A DNA stretch of 64,000 nt from Brachionus plicatilis (lineage: Eukaryota > Rotifera > Eurotatoria > Ploima > Brachionidae), in assembly GCA_010279815.1 (NCBI GenBank), contig QEOQ01000658.1:1034806-1098805 (forward strand), in the 5' to 3' direction. Below the pieces are notes generated by a model, which saw only the letters and a program-made list of their open reading frames with translations, was not told the origin of the DNA and did no database searches. Of the stretch, positions 35,346 through 47,283 are shown piece by piece. Position numbers and translations under genes: made by a program. Every line of letters begins with the position of its first letter. Positions within the stretch are counted from its first letter, which is position 1.

Positions 35346-35975
35346 TTGCAATATGAATCGACTCGAAAATTGGGTTATTATTTGAAGAATGAGGGGGTCT
35401 TAAAATAAACCTAGTAGATCGACTCGTTCCAAAATTCAGTCACAAAGTATTGATCACCAAAAAAGTCCGAAAATAATCTTATTAAAATGAATTATATTTT
35501 ATGTTGATACTAAAATTCACACTTGTAATACTTAGACAATTTCAGGCAATTTTTTAAATATGAGTGTAAGTTTGAGTGACACTCACTCAACTCATTAAGA
35601 ATTTTTTAAAGTGCATCTTTAAAAAATTCAAAAATCTTTTCTTTACGATTTTAATTATTTAAATAATTTCGTTTTTCTAATGATTTTTAAAATTCATTTC
35701 TAAAATTTTCATCTAAACAAAAGCATGCTTCCGGTAATTAGAGCTTTAATATTTTGAAACCATAAAAATAATTAAAAAAACCACTAAAATAGTAATTTTT
35801 ACCACAAATTTAATAAAAAAATAACATATATAATATTTATGCAATATTTTTTATTTATTTTTTACATTTTTAATTACTCCTAAATTAATAATTTTTCCAT
35901 ATTTTTATTACAATCACCATAAATTTAATAAAAACTACCAAAAATATAATAAAAAAACTCCAAATAATTTCAAAA
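35346..35975. other. AT-rich DNA, no gene seen
   Basis: No supported feature. Confidence 0.5.
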
Positions 35976-35977
35976 AA

Positions 35978-36400
35978 TTAAATTTGTTTACACTTATTTT
36001 GACAATAAAAGTATTTTTTTTTCAATAATGAGCCGCATGTTTTACAGTTATTTTTGAGTAAAGCATAATCATTGATTTCGGAAGCCATCGCACTTGTTGT
36101 TGGTCTAACACAAACACGTTTACTTGGAGGAACAACTTCATCGTCAATACCTAGTTCTTCATCTGAAACCAAATCTGTACTATTTAATAAGTACTATTTT
36201 TCCAGTTCTTATTGTTCATTTTAATCAAATGAATACTGAAAACATCTTTTATCATCTCATCAAATTTTTTTCCATGGTTTATTTTGTAATCGTTGTAAAT
36301 ATTGTTTACATTCATCTCTTGACAGTTTAAAATTTTTTTTGTCATTACCATCTCTAACCATATAATATTCACCTACATGCTGAATTGTTTTTCCCAATTT
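35978..36400 (-). pseudogene. Broken gene remnant with a Cys4 motif, unknown
   Basis: The minus strand reads, across two frame breaks, EYYMVRDGNDKKNFKLSRDE (about 36370), FDEMIKDVFSIHLIKMNNKN, then VSDEELGIDDEVVPPSKRVC. It ends NNCKTCGSLLKKKYFYCQNK, a C..C...C...C arrangement that could bind zinc. Codon-like composition contrasts with the flanks, but stops and shifts separate the pieces unless small introns exist. The acceptor-like TTTGGTTTCAG before ATGAAGAACT leaves that open. I do not recognise it. Confidence 0.35.
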
Positions 36401-36419
36401 AAATATTCGGTAATTATCA

Positions 36420-38815
36420 ATTAATAATTGACTAAATTTGTGGCACTTTTAATGAATATATTGTCATTTTATTAAAATTGTGTCAAAAGTACTATAATAG
36501 TTGCGATTTAATTAAATTAGTGGAAAAAGTATTAAATGTGTGAAAAATTATTAAAATTGTGGATGTTTTATTAAAATTGTGGTATTTTTTACTATTTTTG
36601 TGGTATTAGTTTATTACGGTCCGTTCGGTAACATAGCTCATTATGGATTTAGGCGATTTTGAAGCGTTTATGTCCCTGCCATTATCAATTTCATCAAAAA
36701 AAAACCTTAAATAAATCAATTTCAAAGACTGAAGGGTTTTCTTACCAGATTCTGACAAAATTCTTCTTCTATCTAAATTTTAAATAAAACCATGTTAAGA
36801 ACAGTAGCTGCCTACATAAAACTGAAATTTGAAAAATTTAACATTCCTTAATATTTAGAAGTAATTATTAGCCTGATATATTTCTGATTCTAACTCATTT
36901 TTTAAATTTTTCTTTAAAGCTTACAATTAAAAGAATAGCCAACTTTTCTAATTAAGGTTCTAAAAGCATATTTTCCCAGCTTAAAAAAATTCTTTTAAAG
37001 CTTGGAATTAAATGCGATATCGATGAAAAACTATTCCGAAACGTCAGTGAGAACCTATATGCTGGCCTTAAATTTCTAAATAGGTCTCTACTTGTTTTAG
37101 GCAAATTTGGCTTGTGAGGTCTTAAATTTCTTCATTGAATAGTTCTTTATCATAAAACCTTGTGACTCTAACATCAAAAAAGTTAAAGACCATCATTTTG
37201 CGTTTTCAAGTCGAAGTCATGCTTCAGAATTAATAAATTATTTATTTAACTTAATTGATTTTCATATATGAGTATAAACTAGATTCAGTTTTTTCAAGTC
37301 TTTTCCAATTTTATGTAAAGATATGGCATGGCGAACGGCAAAATTTGCATTGTGGCAATCACATGAAAACCTCCTTAATTTTTTTTTCTTATTTACTCCC
37401 AATTCGACCGCTCCATTTGCTAAATGATATTCCTCAATTGTATCGATAAGAATTTTTTCTAATTATACTCGTTCTATTTACACCATTGGAACTAAATTCT
37501 TAGTTTTACTTCATCTCTTGAAACTCATTAAATATTTCAATAAAATCCTTGTCAGTTGATGATATTTATGATATGTTATAAACTTTATCAATATCTTCTG
37601 TAGAATAATCATTGGAATATATGGGCCACTTAATTTTCTAGATAAATATTATAATCTACGAAAGCAGTTTCATCAAGTTCTTAATAAAATTAATAATTAA
37701 ATACATAAAAGTTAAATAAAGTATAATTAATTTTCTCATCATTTATTAATTAATTTAATTTCAATATCATTCTCTTCTTAACCAAAATCTATATGGGAAG
37801 AGGCTTTGACAAGACTTCTTCCTAAAACACAATCAATACTTAAAAAGTATAAATAACAAGAGTTTTTTTTAGTTAAATTAATAATTAAATAATTATTCCC
37901 ATGAATTTTTTTCGATTATTTTAAATTTTTCGATTATATCATTCCATTTTTGATTTCCTTTCATTAAGGACTCTCTTTTTCCGCTTTTTTAAAACTAAGG
38001 ATTGCAGCTCATGCCATAAAATCAGTTTGAAATTATTTAACTACATATCGAGAGCCAAAATAACTGAAACTGCCTCTTTCAGCTTATTTTCGATTGCAAA
38101 ATAAAGCCTTTCTAGAACATTCGTCAATCTTATGCTTCTAATGCTGTTGTAGCTTGGAATATTCAGAGTTTAGTCTAATAAATTTCGAAGATATGGAATA
38201 ATGAATAAATCAAAGATATTTTTAATGTTTTTGAAATGTTTTATTTTTAATTTAAGATATGGAATTTTTAAATTGTCAGAGCTGATACTGCTTACCACGA
38301 ACCGATTAATGAATTGATTAATTCTTTAATGTATTTTCACACATTTCTTTAAGAATTTTTTGTTTTATCATGTTGCATTCACAGAACTTTATTTAAAACT
38401 TTTATTCTGTTTCTTTGGACTGAATTTCAAAAAACCAAATACGATTCCCTGTATTGACAATATTTAATATTAGATTTTTTGGATAAATCTTGTTAAAAAT
38501 TTAATTATTTACCATGAATAGCTTGTAAAATATTTTCAGATAGCTATATTATCCAAATCTTTATTTTGATTCCAACTCTTTATACAAGAGACCAATGAAT
38601 AATCAATTTTTTACTCCAGTCTTCTGACAATATCAATTCAAACCACTCAATCTAAACATTTATTTTTTTAATTTATTTAATTACTCTAGATACTCTATCA
38701 TAAAAAGTCAAAAAATAAGTTTTTTCATGTTTACTTTCTTTTAATTATTGTTTTTTAATATTGCATTTTACACGATTTTATTAAATTTCCAGGCTGAAAA
38801 GAAAGACTTTGATTT
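36420..38815. other. AT-rich intergenic DNA
   Basis: Mostly featureless. Short richer stretches near 37310-37440 give no coherent protein on either strand. Confidence 0.5.
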
Positions 38816-38974
38816 TGTAACACCCCCGCTACCCCAGCCACCTACTCCGGCCTCTGCTCCTTTGTGTTTCCCATGTATATATTAGTTTTATTTTATTTTA
38901 AGTTTAGTTTAGTTTTTAATAAAGTTTTGTTAAACGAATGTAAATTCTTTATTTAGTAGCGCCACGCTATTAAA
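38816..38974 (+). repeat. 5' LTR (159 bp)
   Basis: Begins TGTAACACCCCC and ends GCCACGCTATTAAA, aligning with the 3' copy through its whole length with a modest number of changes. Confidence 0.85.
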
Positions 38975-39129
38975 TTGGTGATAGCGGTTTTATCTTATAC
39001 GAGATAAGCCAAAATTTTAAAAAACTACCACGTGTGCTAGTTGAAAGTGTTGTTTTTTTTTAAAAAAAGAAAATTTGGAATATTCAAATTTTCGAAGGGT
39101 TCCGCCCCGTATTTTTAATACACAGTGGC

Positions 39130-40390
39130 GTGTTGTGTTTAGGACTATGGATGTTGATTGATAAGGATGGTATGAATGTAGTGGCGAATAGTGCTGGAGG
39201 CCTAGGTTTTCTGGTAATGGGCGCTGTTGCAATTTCATACCTAGCGCATGTATTGGAAAAAAGAGAGAAAATGGATGGCGAAGCTGATCCTGTGCGAAGA
39301 GGGCCAAAACCGACTCCGGATGATAAAAAGTTTAGTAAACTTACATTTGGTGGTGGTAAAGTGACAACTGAAAGCATTGGAGAAATAAAACGATCCGATT
39401 TTGGAACCTTTGGGGGTGATGAAAAAGGATATAAACTTGGCGACAGGGAATCGGCACGAGCACGAGGAGGTTTTACTTATTTTAAACATGAGAATGCAAG
39501 AGGAAGGATTGTTGATGAATTCAGATGGAGAGCAAAATGGTCAAGTGAACTGGATGAAGATACGACAAGCAGTAGTGGATTTTTCAGAAGTGGTAAGTTA
39601 CGTGACAGAGCTTAACCGAAAATTGGAACCGATTGTGAACCGACATTAACACGTCCTGACAATAAGCCAACGAGTACACGTGCTGATGTTAAGCCAAATG
39701 TTACACCTGCCGAGGTTAAGCCGATGCTCACACGTGTTGTTGAAAAGCTAGCAAATACGATGCCATTTGGTTTGACAAACGCCCCAGCCAAGTTACAGCG
39801 TAGTTAATGTTAGGACTGTTTTGGTTCGAATTAAATTGGAGCTACTCAAGATCGAATGGAGATAATGTAATTGGTTTCAGTTGTCGATGGAATATCTTGG
39901 TCTTAAAGTCTGTAACGGTGAATTCCGACTGGCCAGGAGCCTCGCTAGATGGTTATGTATTTTAAGAGAGTATGATTTTGATCTCGAATATCATGAAGAC
40001 CTTAAAAATGGTAATCCCGATGCGCTTTCCCGATGGTTACTAAAACCAAGTGAAGAAGACGAGAACATCATCGAAATTGAAGAGGGAGAGAAGGCGATTG
40101 ATCCTGGTATGGTGATTAATAATGTTGTTTTACAGGAGGTGGAATTGTAAACAAGCGGTGAAAAGCCGTATAAGAGCAGTAAAGACGGTTCAGATCAGTA
40201 CATTTATTGCTGCAATTTTCGTGATTTCAGAATTTTTGGGGAAAACGTGTATCACTGTAATGATAAATCCGAATATGGTGTCCATTTTCTGTACGTTGTA
40301 ACGACCGCTCGGCGATCGTGCTCCGAAAAACTATTCGAGACCCAGTACAAACGCCAGCCCCTGTCCCGGATGCAGAAAATGAAGACCCAG
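39130..40390 (+). pseudogene. Remains of retrotransposon gag-pol
   Basis: An open stretch to 39615 (VVANSAGGLGFLVMGAVAIS... then DRESARARGGFTYFKHENAR) is a likely gag or 5' ORF scrap. At about 39760-39800 is the RT phrase MPFGLTNAPAKLQRS with the frame then broken. At 39881-40150 is the RNase H end (RLARSLARWLCILREYDFDL, then NPDALSRW). Protease, most of RT and integrase are missing. It cannot be mobile on its own. Confidence 0.85.
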
Positions 40391-40541
40391 AATACGTGGA
40401 TGTTGCTGACGAACTTTAAAAAAAAGAAGAAGGATTTTGTTTTATTTTTTTGTTTTGTTTTTATGTATGTTTTTGTTCTTTTTGGTTTTGTTTTTTTTGG
40501 GAAAGTCTCCAGGAGGAAACTTGATTTTAAGGGGGGACTAA

Positions 40542-40700
40542 TGAAACACCCCCTCTACCCCAGCTCCCTACTCCGGCCTCTGCTCCTTTGTGTTTCCCAT
40601 ATATATATTAGTTTTATTTTATTTTGAGTTTAGTTTAGTTTTTAATAAAGTTTTGTTAAAAGAATCTAAATTCTTTATTTAGTTGCGCCACGCTATTAAA
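40542..40700 (+). repeat. 3' LTR (159 bp)
   Basis: Starts TGAAACACCCCC directly after the purine tract and ends GCCACGCTATTAAA, the same length as the 5' copy. Confidence 0.85.
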
Positions 40701-42100
40701 ATCCGTTCTGAGCTGCCAATGGTTTTTCCTTAGCCCATTTAAATAAACAAATAGATGAATTTTTATAAATTTAAATATTCAAATTTTTTTACATTCAATT
40801 TTTTTGTTATATTAATAATTTTAAAGTGAATTTAGATAAATTAAGTGTCAATCAGTCTTTGGGGCAAAGCCTGTTGATTAACCCTGAAACTTTCAAATGA
40901 AAAAATAAAGAGTCAAATGATTAGTTTTGGGCTTCTAGCGTTAAACAATTCATTCAAAACTTAATTCTGAGAAAAATAATACAAAAAATAATTAAATTAA
41001 AGTTTACCTATAATCGAACACATTTCTTAAATCTTCTCTGAATTTTTTCCATCTGGTTAATGTCTTTTTCAAAATATTGACACCAAGAGCTTTACGTAGA
41101 GTTCAAAACTTAATGTTACATGTAATCGTCATTTAAAAGCCGTTCTTATCATTTCTAATACTATATTTATCTTAGCTCTTGATTTATAAATTTCATTTTT
41201 AATCTTGCTAAAAAAATAATATTTAATTAATAAAAAATTAAATTTTATTTTTTATTATTTATTTAATTAATAAATAAGTCCACTATTATGATATTCCTAA
41301 CATAAATGAAACTTTTGTTTTTGTTGACGACGATTAGAAACCAGGCTATCTAAAAAAAAAAAGGGAATTCAAAACTTAAATGAATAAGAACATTAGCTTT
41401 GCAAGTGAAAAATGACGATATCATTTGTTTAAGTCTTGATCAATTGATTTCATTTTAAAACCATTAGAAATCTAAACCCAAAAAATCTTTGAATATGAAA
41501 TCTAAAGTCAAAATGAAAAAATACTTCTGAGTATCAAATTCGAATTTGTTTTATTTTTACTTAAGTAATAGACCAAATTAACAAACTTAGTCATTAAAGC
41601 CTAAATTTAATTAAAATTTTGTCAAATAATTAAAATTTGGGTCTTAAGGAATAATTAATAAGGAAACCTTAATAATTTTTTTTAATTTTGATACATTTTA
41701 ATTATTTTTTTCTTTTTTCATTCTCAGAAACTTAGATATCAAAAGAGTAGAAGCAAGTTAAAATTCAACAGTCCAATTTGAAAATTAAACTATTATACTG
41801 ATACTTCCTCTAGCATTATAGGAATTGAGTGAAAGATATGTAAGTACAAGACTGAGTCGTTCTGTTAAATTTTTTAAGAATACAAAGAGGATTGTGTATC
41901 AAGACATATTGAAAAGCCGACTTCATTGTGAAATTTTTTCCCAATCTTTTTATTTTTTAATTATTAATTTAAAATTAATATTTGTAAATAAAATTTATTT
42001 ATTTGTAGCTTTTTTCTATATTTAAATTAAATTTTAAATTTCTTAGTAAAGAAGCTTTACTCAAAAAAATATTTTTAAAGAATTCGATAAATATTTATTT
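40701..42100. other. AT-rich intergenic DNA, no gene seen
   Basis: No supported feature; the ORF at 41825 is composed of Phe/Ile/Lys codons typical of AT-rich noise. Confidence 0.55.
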
Positions 42101-42108
42101 GTTATTAT

Positions 42109-42387
42109 CAGAGTTGTCACAAGTCTAAAGTCAATTAAAGTTAATGACTTAATTTTTTTTTTAAGTCAAGTCAATGATTTAATAAATCCATATTTGATAC
42201 CAATAAAGTAGTTGCTTCTGTGATGTTAATCTTGACCTACGTGGTCTGTTAATGTAACCAGATTTAGAAAAAATTCTTTCAACTGGTCCTGATGAAGCAG
42301 GTACTGATAAAAATTTTTGTGCAAGTCATAATTTTGACTTTAATTTTTGTGACTTAGACTTAAAACTGTGACTTATAAACATGTCTG
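42109..42387 (-). mobile_element. hAT element, internally deleted, with transposase C-terminus
   Basis: 279 bp bounded by perfect 8-bp duplications GTTATTAT (42101-42108 and 42388-42395). Ends are CAGAGTTGTCACAAGTC and, from the right, CAGACATGTTTATAAGTC, with AAGTC words inside both ends. Between them the minus strand encodes the hAT dimerisation (hATC) motif, FLSVPASSGPVERIFSKSGY then NRPRRSRL, open and undamaged over about 45 codons. Everything upstream of that in the transposase is deleted. Its right-end words match the inner part of the 33661-34448 element. Confidence 0.93.
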
Positions 42388-42395
42388 GTTATTAT

Positions 42396-45300
42396 CATTC
42401 TAATTAGTCATTAATTTTTATCTGAAAATCAGGAATTATTTTAATTCTTCGTGAACTTTCTTTTTTTGAACTTTTTTTTCAGACTTTTGGAGAAATTTCG
42501 AATTAAAATTCAAAAATGTAACACATTTTTATTTTTCAATTTTAGTATTAATATTTTCGGATATAAACGAAACCAGTTGCTTGGCTACAAACATTAAGGA
42601 CATTATTTCAAAGTTAGTTTATAAAAAATAGAAAGATGAGGCAATGGGTTAGGAAAATTTATTACATTTATTAAAAATAATCAAAGATTGAAATCGAAAA
42701 AAAGATAAACTAAATTATAAATTTTTTGTTTTTTTACATTTTTCAATTCTTTTAAATTTGAACATCGAAATGCAACAAAAAATATTTTAATTTAAATTTT
42801 TAAGAACTTTTATTTTATTTTTATATTTTTGTACTAAGTTTTCACAATGAAGAAAAATAAGTGACTAATTAATTCAGATAAAACATAGTAAAGATTAATG
42901 TTGTAAATCAAATAGCATTTGAATTTACTTTTGAATGATTAAAATTGATTTTTTAATTCGAGTTTGAATTTGAACAAATTTGTTATTTGAATTAAAATTT
43001 TAGCAGTAATTCAATTAACTTTTGAAATTAAAAAAGAAATAAATTAAGCTTTTAGTTGAAAATTCAAGCAATAATTCCTGTTTTCTTTTGATTTTTTTAA
43101 TAAATAAATGAATCATTTAATAATCATTAAATATTTTGTGATCAATTAAGATCAAAAAAATTCAAATTAAAATCAGAATTTTTTTTTGGGATAAAAAATT
43201 TTTAATTGCAGTTTATAGTTAAGGTTTTGTTTGAAGAAAAAAATACTTTTTACCATTAATGGTACAGAACACTGGATTTTAGTGCTATGCTTACGGATTT
43301 TTTTGGAGCTAATGTAACTTCTTCGGTCGCCTCTACCAGTGAAATAATTTTAATGTGAATTAAAATTTTAAAGAATCTTAATTATTAATTATTTTAAGAT
43401 TTAATAAATAAGTTGTTAGCGGGGTTACATAAATATTTATAGAAAATCCGTCAAACAATGTAAATGCAGTTTTCAAAAATATTTAAAATATATCAAAATT
43501 ATTATTTTTGATCACATAAAGTCGAATGACAACCAATTATGACCGTAGTTTTATTTAAACATTATTTCAATAAATTTTTTTACGTTTTTTTGGTTATTTA
43601 AAAGTTTTTTAATTGAATAAATATTAATAATTTTATTAAATTTTTTAAAAACTTTTTTTTTAAATAAAAAAAATCAAAATTTAATTTAATTTTTTTTTAT
43701 TTAAATTGTAGTTCAAGTTTTATTTAATATTTAAATCTTACTAAATTGAATAATTAGCTCAAATTGTCAATTTGATTTTCAATGCCAGTAAAGATCAAAA
43801 AAAATTGAAGTTTATCTAAAAAAAGCTTAATAACTGACTAAAAAAATGAAAATAAAAATCATTTTAATATTTAAATAATCAGTTTTATTCAACAAAAAAA
43901 AAAAGCGAAATCCTTTGAAGTTTGCTAAGTAAAATTAAAATATTTTCAATTTTTAACTAAATCATAGATAAAATTCCAATTTCTGTAAATATCTTTTTTG
44001 CAAATAAGCCGATCATTGTTATTACATAACCAATTGATCACATTTGAATATTTTCATAAAAAAGCATCCTGATGAGACTAGACAAGTCTTAGCAAAATTC
44101 CATAATGACAAAAAAAAGTTTTAAAAACTAACACTCCAAAAGGTCTAAATTAGCTAATTAATTTATTTTCTACTGAAATTAACCGCTTCAGGTACTTTAT
44201 CCGAAATATCAAAATTCCAAAATTTATCTGAAGGATTAAATATAAAAAGAGCACACGCAACTAGACAAAGTTAATGTTCTTTTCAGTTTTCGAAATGCAA
44301 CTACTTGACTCTTAAGTAAAAATAAAAACATCTAAGTCTCTTTCCTGTTTGACTTACCTGCTTTTTTCGTTACATTTCGTCAAGATCAAACGCCTTCACT
44401 AAAACCATAAGACACAGACTAAACAAAAACACGAAAGCCCAAAAATAATTAATTTCGAGTCATTTTGGCTGAGTGTGTTTGAATAATGTCCCTATTTGAT
44501 CCCTGCCGGGACCCATTCCAGTATAAAAAACATTTTATCTTTAATTATCTAAATTAATTTTTTTAGATAAATCTTTAAATCAGCAGACAATGCTGAATTA
44601 TTCAAATTTTTCGATTTAATTAACCTTTTCTAAAGAATTTAATTAACGCATTTAGATTCTGTTTGCAGTCAACACAAGTTCCATTTTTAATCTAGATCAG
44701 TTAATAAAAGTTTTATGACTTGTAATAAAATTAAATGGACTAGGAGCAGAATTGAACCAGACATGGAAAGTGAGTTGAATTGAAAAAAAGATCGCTATTT
44801 GGTGCGATTTTTGCTGCAAATTTAGTGTCACTACAGATCTGGAGATAATTAAAAATCAAGATTTTGAGTCTCTTTATTTGACCAATATCTATTCAAACTT
44901 ATTTACTAGAAATTCTAATCTAATAGTTTTTATCGTCTAGTCGACATTATTGTTTAAAATTGTCACTGTTTAAAATTTTTTGTTATAAATAGTTTGACGG
45001 ATTTTCCATTATTATGTAAAAAATTCACCAGAGGCTATTTCTGACAGAACATTGTGCAGTAGATTCTTTGGCAGCTTAGACAGCTCCAGTCAAAAGTTAA
45101 CATTAATTCCAAAAAAAGCATTTGTGTTGAGCTATTTCGGCATTTTTGTAATTAAAAATAAATTTTAAAAGGTGATAAAGTAATTTTAAGAAATAGTCGG
45201 AATTTTCAAAAAAAAAGTAATTAGATGGCATGTGCGTTGAATTTCGCTATTTTAAAATGTAAACGCATGTGCCTCAACTAATAGAAATCTCAACACCGGA

Positions 45301-45790
45301 ATATTGCGTAATTGTACCAAGTTAATAAAAAAATATTTTTTTTTTCAATTTTATTTGTTGACAGTGATCGAGCCGAAAGTTAATTCTGATGACATGCAAG
45401 AAAAATATTTCAAGTCTACCTGTGTCACGTAGAATTCGATATTCAGGCAGGCAGCTGTCGAAAATATCGAATACTCTAAAATAAAAAATGTCATCAAATT
45501 TATCTAACCCCACCTTGATTTATTTTCATTTTATTCTACCTACCAATAAAATTTTACCTTTACAAAATAAAAGTATAAATTTTTTTTAGATCTGAGTTTT
45601 AATTCACAAAAATAAATTTTTCTTCTTTTTTTTTGTTCACGGCCTTAATTGATTAATTAAATCAATTTTTTGCAGAAAATGCCGAGAATGAGTATTCAGA
45701 AGAAAGAGATAAGCGCGGCTTACCTTTTGAACAGGAATAAGTCCAGCGCACACGGCTTACCTGTATTATCTTACTAATGAATTTTATTCA
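42396..45790. other. AT-rich intergenic DNA
   Basis: No supported gene. Two points: a TATA-like TATAAAAAG at 44241-44249 followed by a short ORF (ATG near 44273), and a repeated CGGCTTACC word near 45717 and 45756. Neither is enough to call a gene. Confidence 0.45.
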
Positions 45791-45806
45791 TTTTTATTTA
45801 GATTTG

Positions 45807-45814
45807 TATAAATA
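45807..45814 (+). promoter_or_regulatory. TATA box of the EGF-repeat gene
   Basis: TATAAATA at 45807-45814, 57 bases before the start codon at 45871. This leaves room for a transcription start near 45838 and a short leader. Confidence 0.6.
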
Positions 45815-45870
45815 TTCCAGTCCGGTTTTTAATTTAATCAAATCATTTTTTTAAACAAATAAAAACTAAA

Positions 45871-47283
45871 ATGAAAGTCATAGTACTAGTCCTGGCATTT
45901 GTAGCTATTGTAAAGTGTGATTACAGCTTTAACATGAAAATGGAATACTTTAAAAATGGCAACCCTTTGCCAAATGAAAAATTTAAATTCAAATTTTGCA
46001 TGTTCAATCACCAAAGTGACAAATGTGAATCCACATTGGTTACTCAAATCCTGGGTGATAGTGTCATAACCGAAAAACAATTTGGACAAACCACTCAATT
46101 TTTAAGCTTCAGAATTCCCAATGGTCAAATCGAATCCAGAGATTACCTTTTTAATTTGTCAATTTCTGTCTTGGGTCAAAACGAAAGAGTTGTATCCACA
46201 TGGAATCTTTTCATTGCCAAAGACTCTTCTCTTCTAAAACTTGATCAATGGGTTAGATATAATCAATTTAAATTGGACTTGGATCAACAGTTGACTTTTA
46301 GCTACAATTTAAAATGCTTTGACGGATTTAAAGGAGCTCAGTGCTCAATTCGTAAGTTTTTATTTTTATTTATAAAAAAAAATTTTCAAAAAAATATGTT
46401 TATTAAATTTAATTTTATTTTAGCTGTATGTGATTTGAACTGTCGAAATAGTGGTAAATGTGTGCGAGAAAATGGCAAACAATTTTGCCGATGCGACCAA
46501 AACTTGTTTGAAGGCGATTTGTGTGAAATTAGAATTGTTCATAGCTGTGCTCAGTGTCTAAATGGTGGAAGTTGTTTTGGCAACCAAGAATGTCTTTGTC
46601 CTCCTGGCTATGGTGGCAGAATGTGTGAAATTAAAAAATCTGAGTCCGAGTGTGGAGTTTTTTCATGTCAAAATTCTGGCAAATGCTTCATTGACAATCA
46701 AAACGAATATTCATGTGTTTGTCCTTCGGGCTTCAGTGGAAAAAGATGCCAAATTCAGGCGACAACCACAACTAAAACTACAACCAAAACAACAACAAAA
46801 ACTACAACCAAATCAACAACTCAAACAACTACAATTTTTATCACTCAACCCACTACCTCATACAATGCAATCACTTCCACACAAACTGGCTCATTAAATG
46901 GACACGAAATAGCACTTATCTTAATAGCTGGTGTCGGAGTACCAATACTATTCATTCTAGTGGCAGTCATCTTCTACAAAACAGTGGTTGTAGAGAGAAA
47001 AAGTGAATCTAATGATGTAGAATGCGGAAAAAAAATAAATCCGATTCGAGACGAAATTAAAGAAAAAAAAGAAAATATTTATGTAATTTGTCAATCGAAT
47101 TCCACAAATTCAACTCAGTCCGAATTTAAAAAATCCTCTGTGATAAACTCAAATGAGCCTGAAGTTTATTCTAGCTGTATTTATGAAGATTTGAATCAGT
47201 ATTCAAAAATTGACGCTCAAAAAATTCCGGCTTTGACTAGAGAAATAAATAACTACTCAAGCGATTTAGCTACTTATGTTTAA
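45871..47283 (+). CDS. Delta-like EGF-repeat membrane protein with a partial DSL domain
   Basis: Exons 45871-46351 and 46424-47283, with a 72-bp GT-AG intron that has no stop and so looks coding if left in. Spliced product about 446 residues. It has a signal peptide (1-16, MKVIVLVLAFVAIVKC). An MNNL-like N-terminal region (about 17-125) follows. Then comes a DSL-like stretch (W127 to C163, YNLKCFDGFKGAQCSIPVC) that keeps only the first half of a DSL domain. Three complete EGF repeats follow (C163-C194, C202-C228, C237-C269), then a Thr-rich stalk with repeated KTTT, one membrane helix (about 323-345) and a 100-residue cytoplasmic tail. This layout is that of a Notch ligand (Delta/Serrate/LAG-2), but the missing DSL half leaves receptor activation in doubt. 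It could instead be a divergent, non-canonical ligand or adhesion protein. Confidence 0.78.
   Translation: MKVIVLVLAFVAIVKCDYSFNMKMEYFKNGNPLPNEKFKFKFCMFNHQSDKCESTLVTQILGDSVITEKQFGQTTQFLSFRIPNGQIESRDYLFNLSISVLGQNERVVSTWNLFIAKDSSLLKLDQWVRYNQFKLDLDQQLTFSYNLKCFDGFKGAQCSIRKFLFLFIKKNFQKNMFIKFNFILAVCDLNCRNSGKCVRENGKQFCRCDQNLFEGDLCEIRIVHSCAQCLNGGSCFGNQECLCPPGYGGRMCEIKKSESECGVFSCQNSGKCFIDNQNEYSCVCPSGFSGKRCQIQATTTTKTTTKTTTKTTTKSTTQTTTIFITQPTTSYNAITSTQTGSLNGHEIALILIAGVGVPILFILVAVIFYKTVVVERKSESNDVECGKKINPIRDEIKEKKENIYVICQSNSTNSTQSEFKKSSVINSNEPEVYSSCIYEDLNQYSKIDAQKIPALTREINNYSSDLATYV

Larger units (their letters stand above)
38816..40700 (+). mobile_element. Ty3/gypsy-type LTR retrotransposon, internally deleted
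   Basis: Two 159-bp direct repeats (38816-38974 and 40542-40700) begin TGTAACACC/TGAAACACC and share the CCTACTCCGGCCTCTGCTCC core. A purine tract (AAGGGGGGACTAA, about 40529-40541) precedes the 3' copy. In 1885 bp only scraps of gag-pol remain. The short LTRs and the RT/RNase H scraps place it in Ty3/gypsy. I found no clear target duplication and the primer-binding site is unassigned. Confidence 0.9.

Noticed and set aside
37255..37449. ORF with somewhat richer composition (about 64 codons)
   Set aside because: No recognisable motif, opens at a non-ATG codon, and the surroundings are broken in all frames.
45322..45513. Minus-strand ORF upstream of the EGF gene
   Set aside because: No family signal; it is short and starts in AT-rich DNA.
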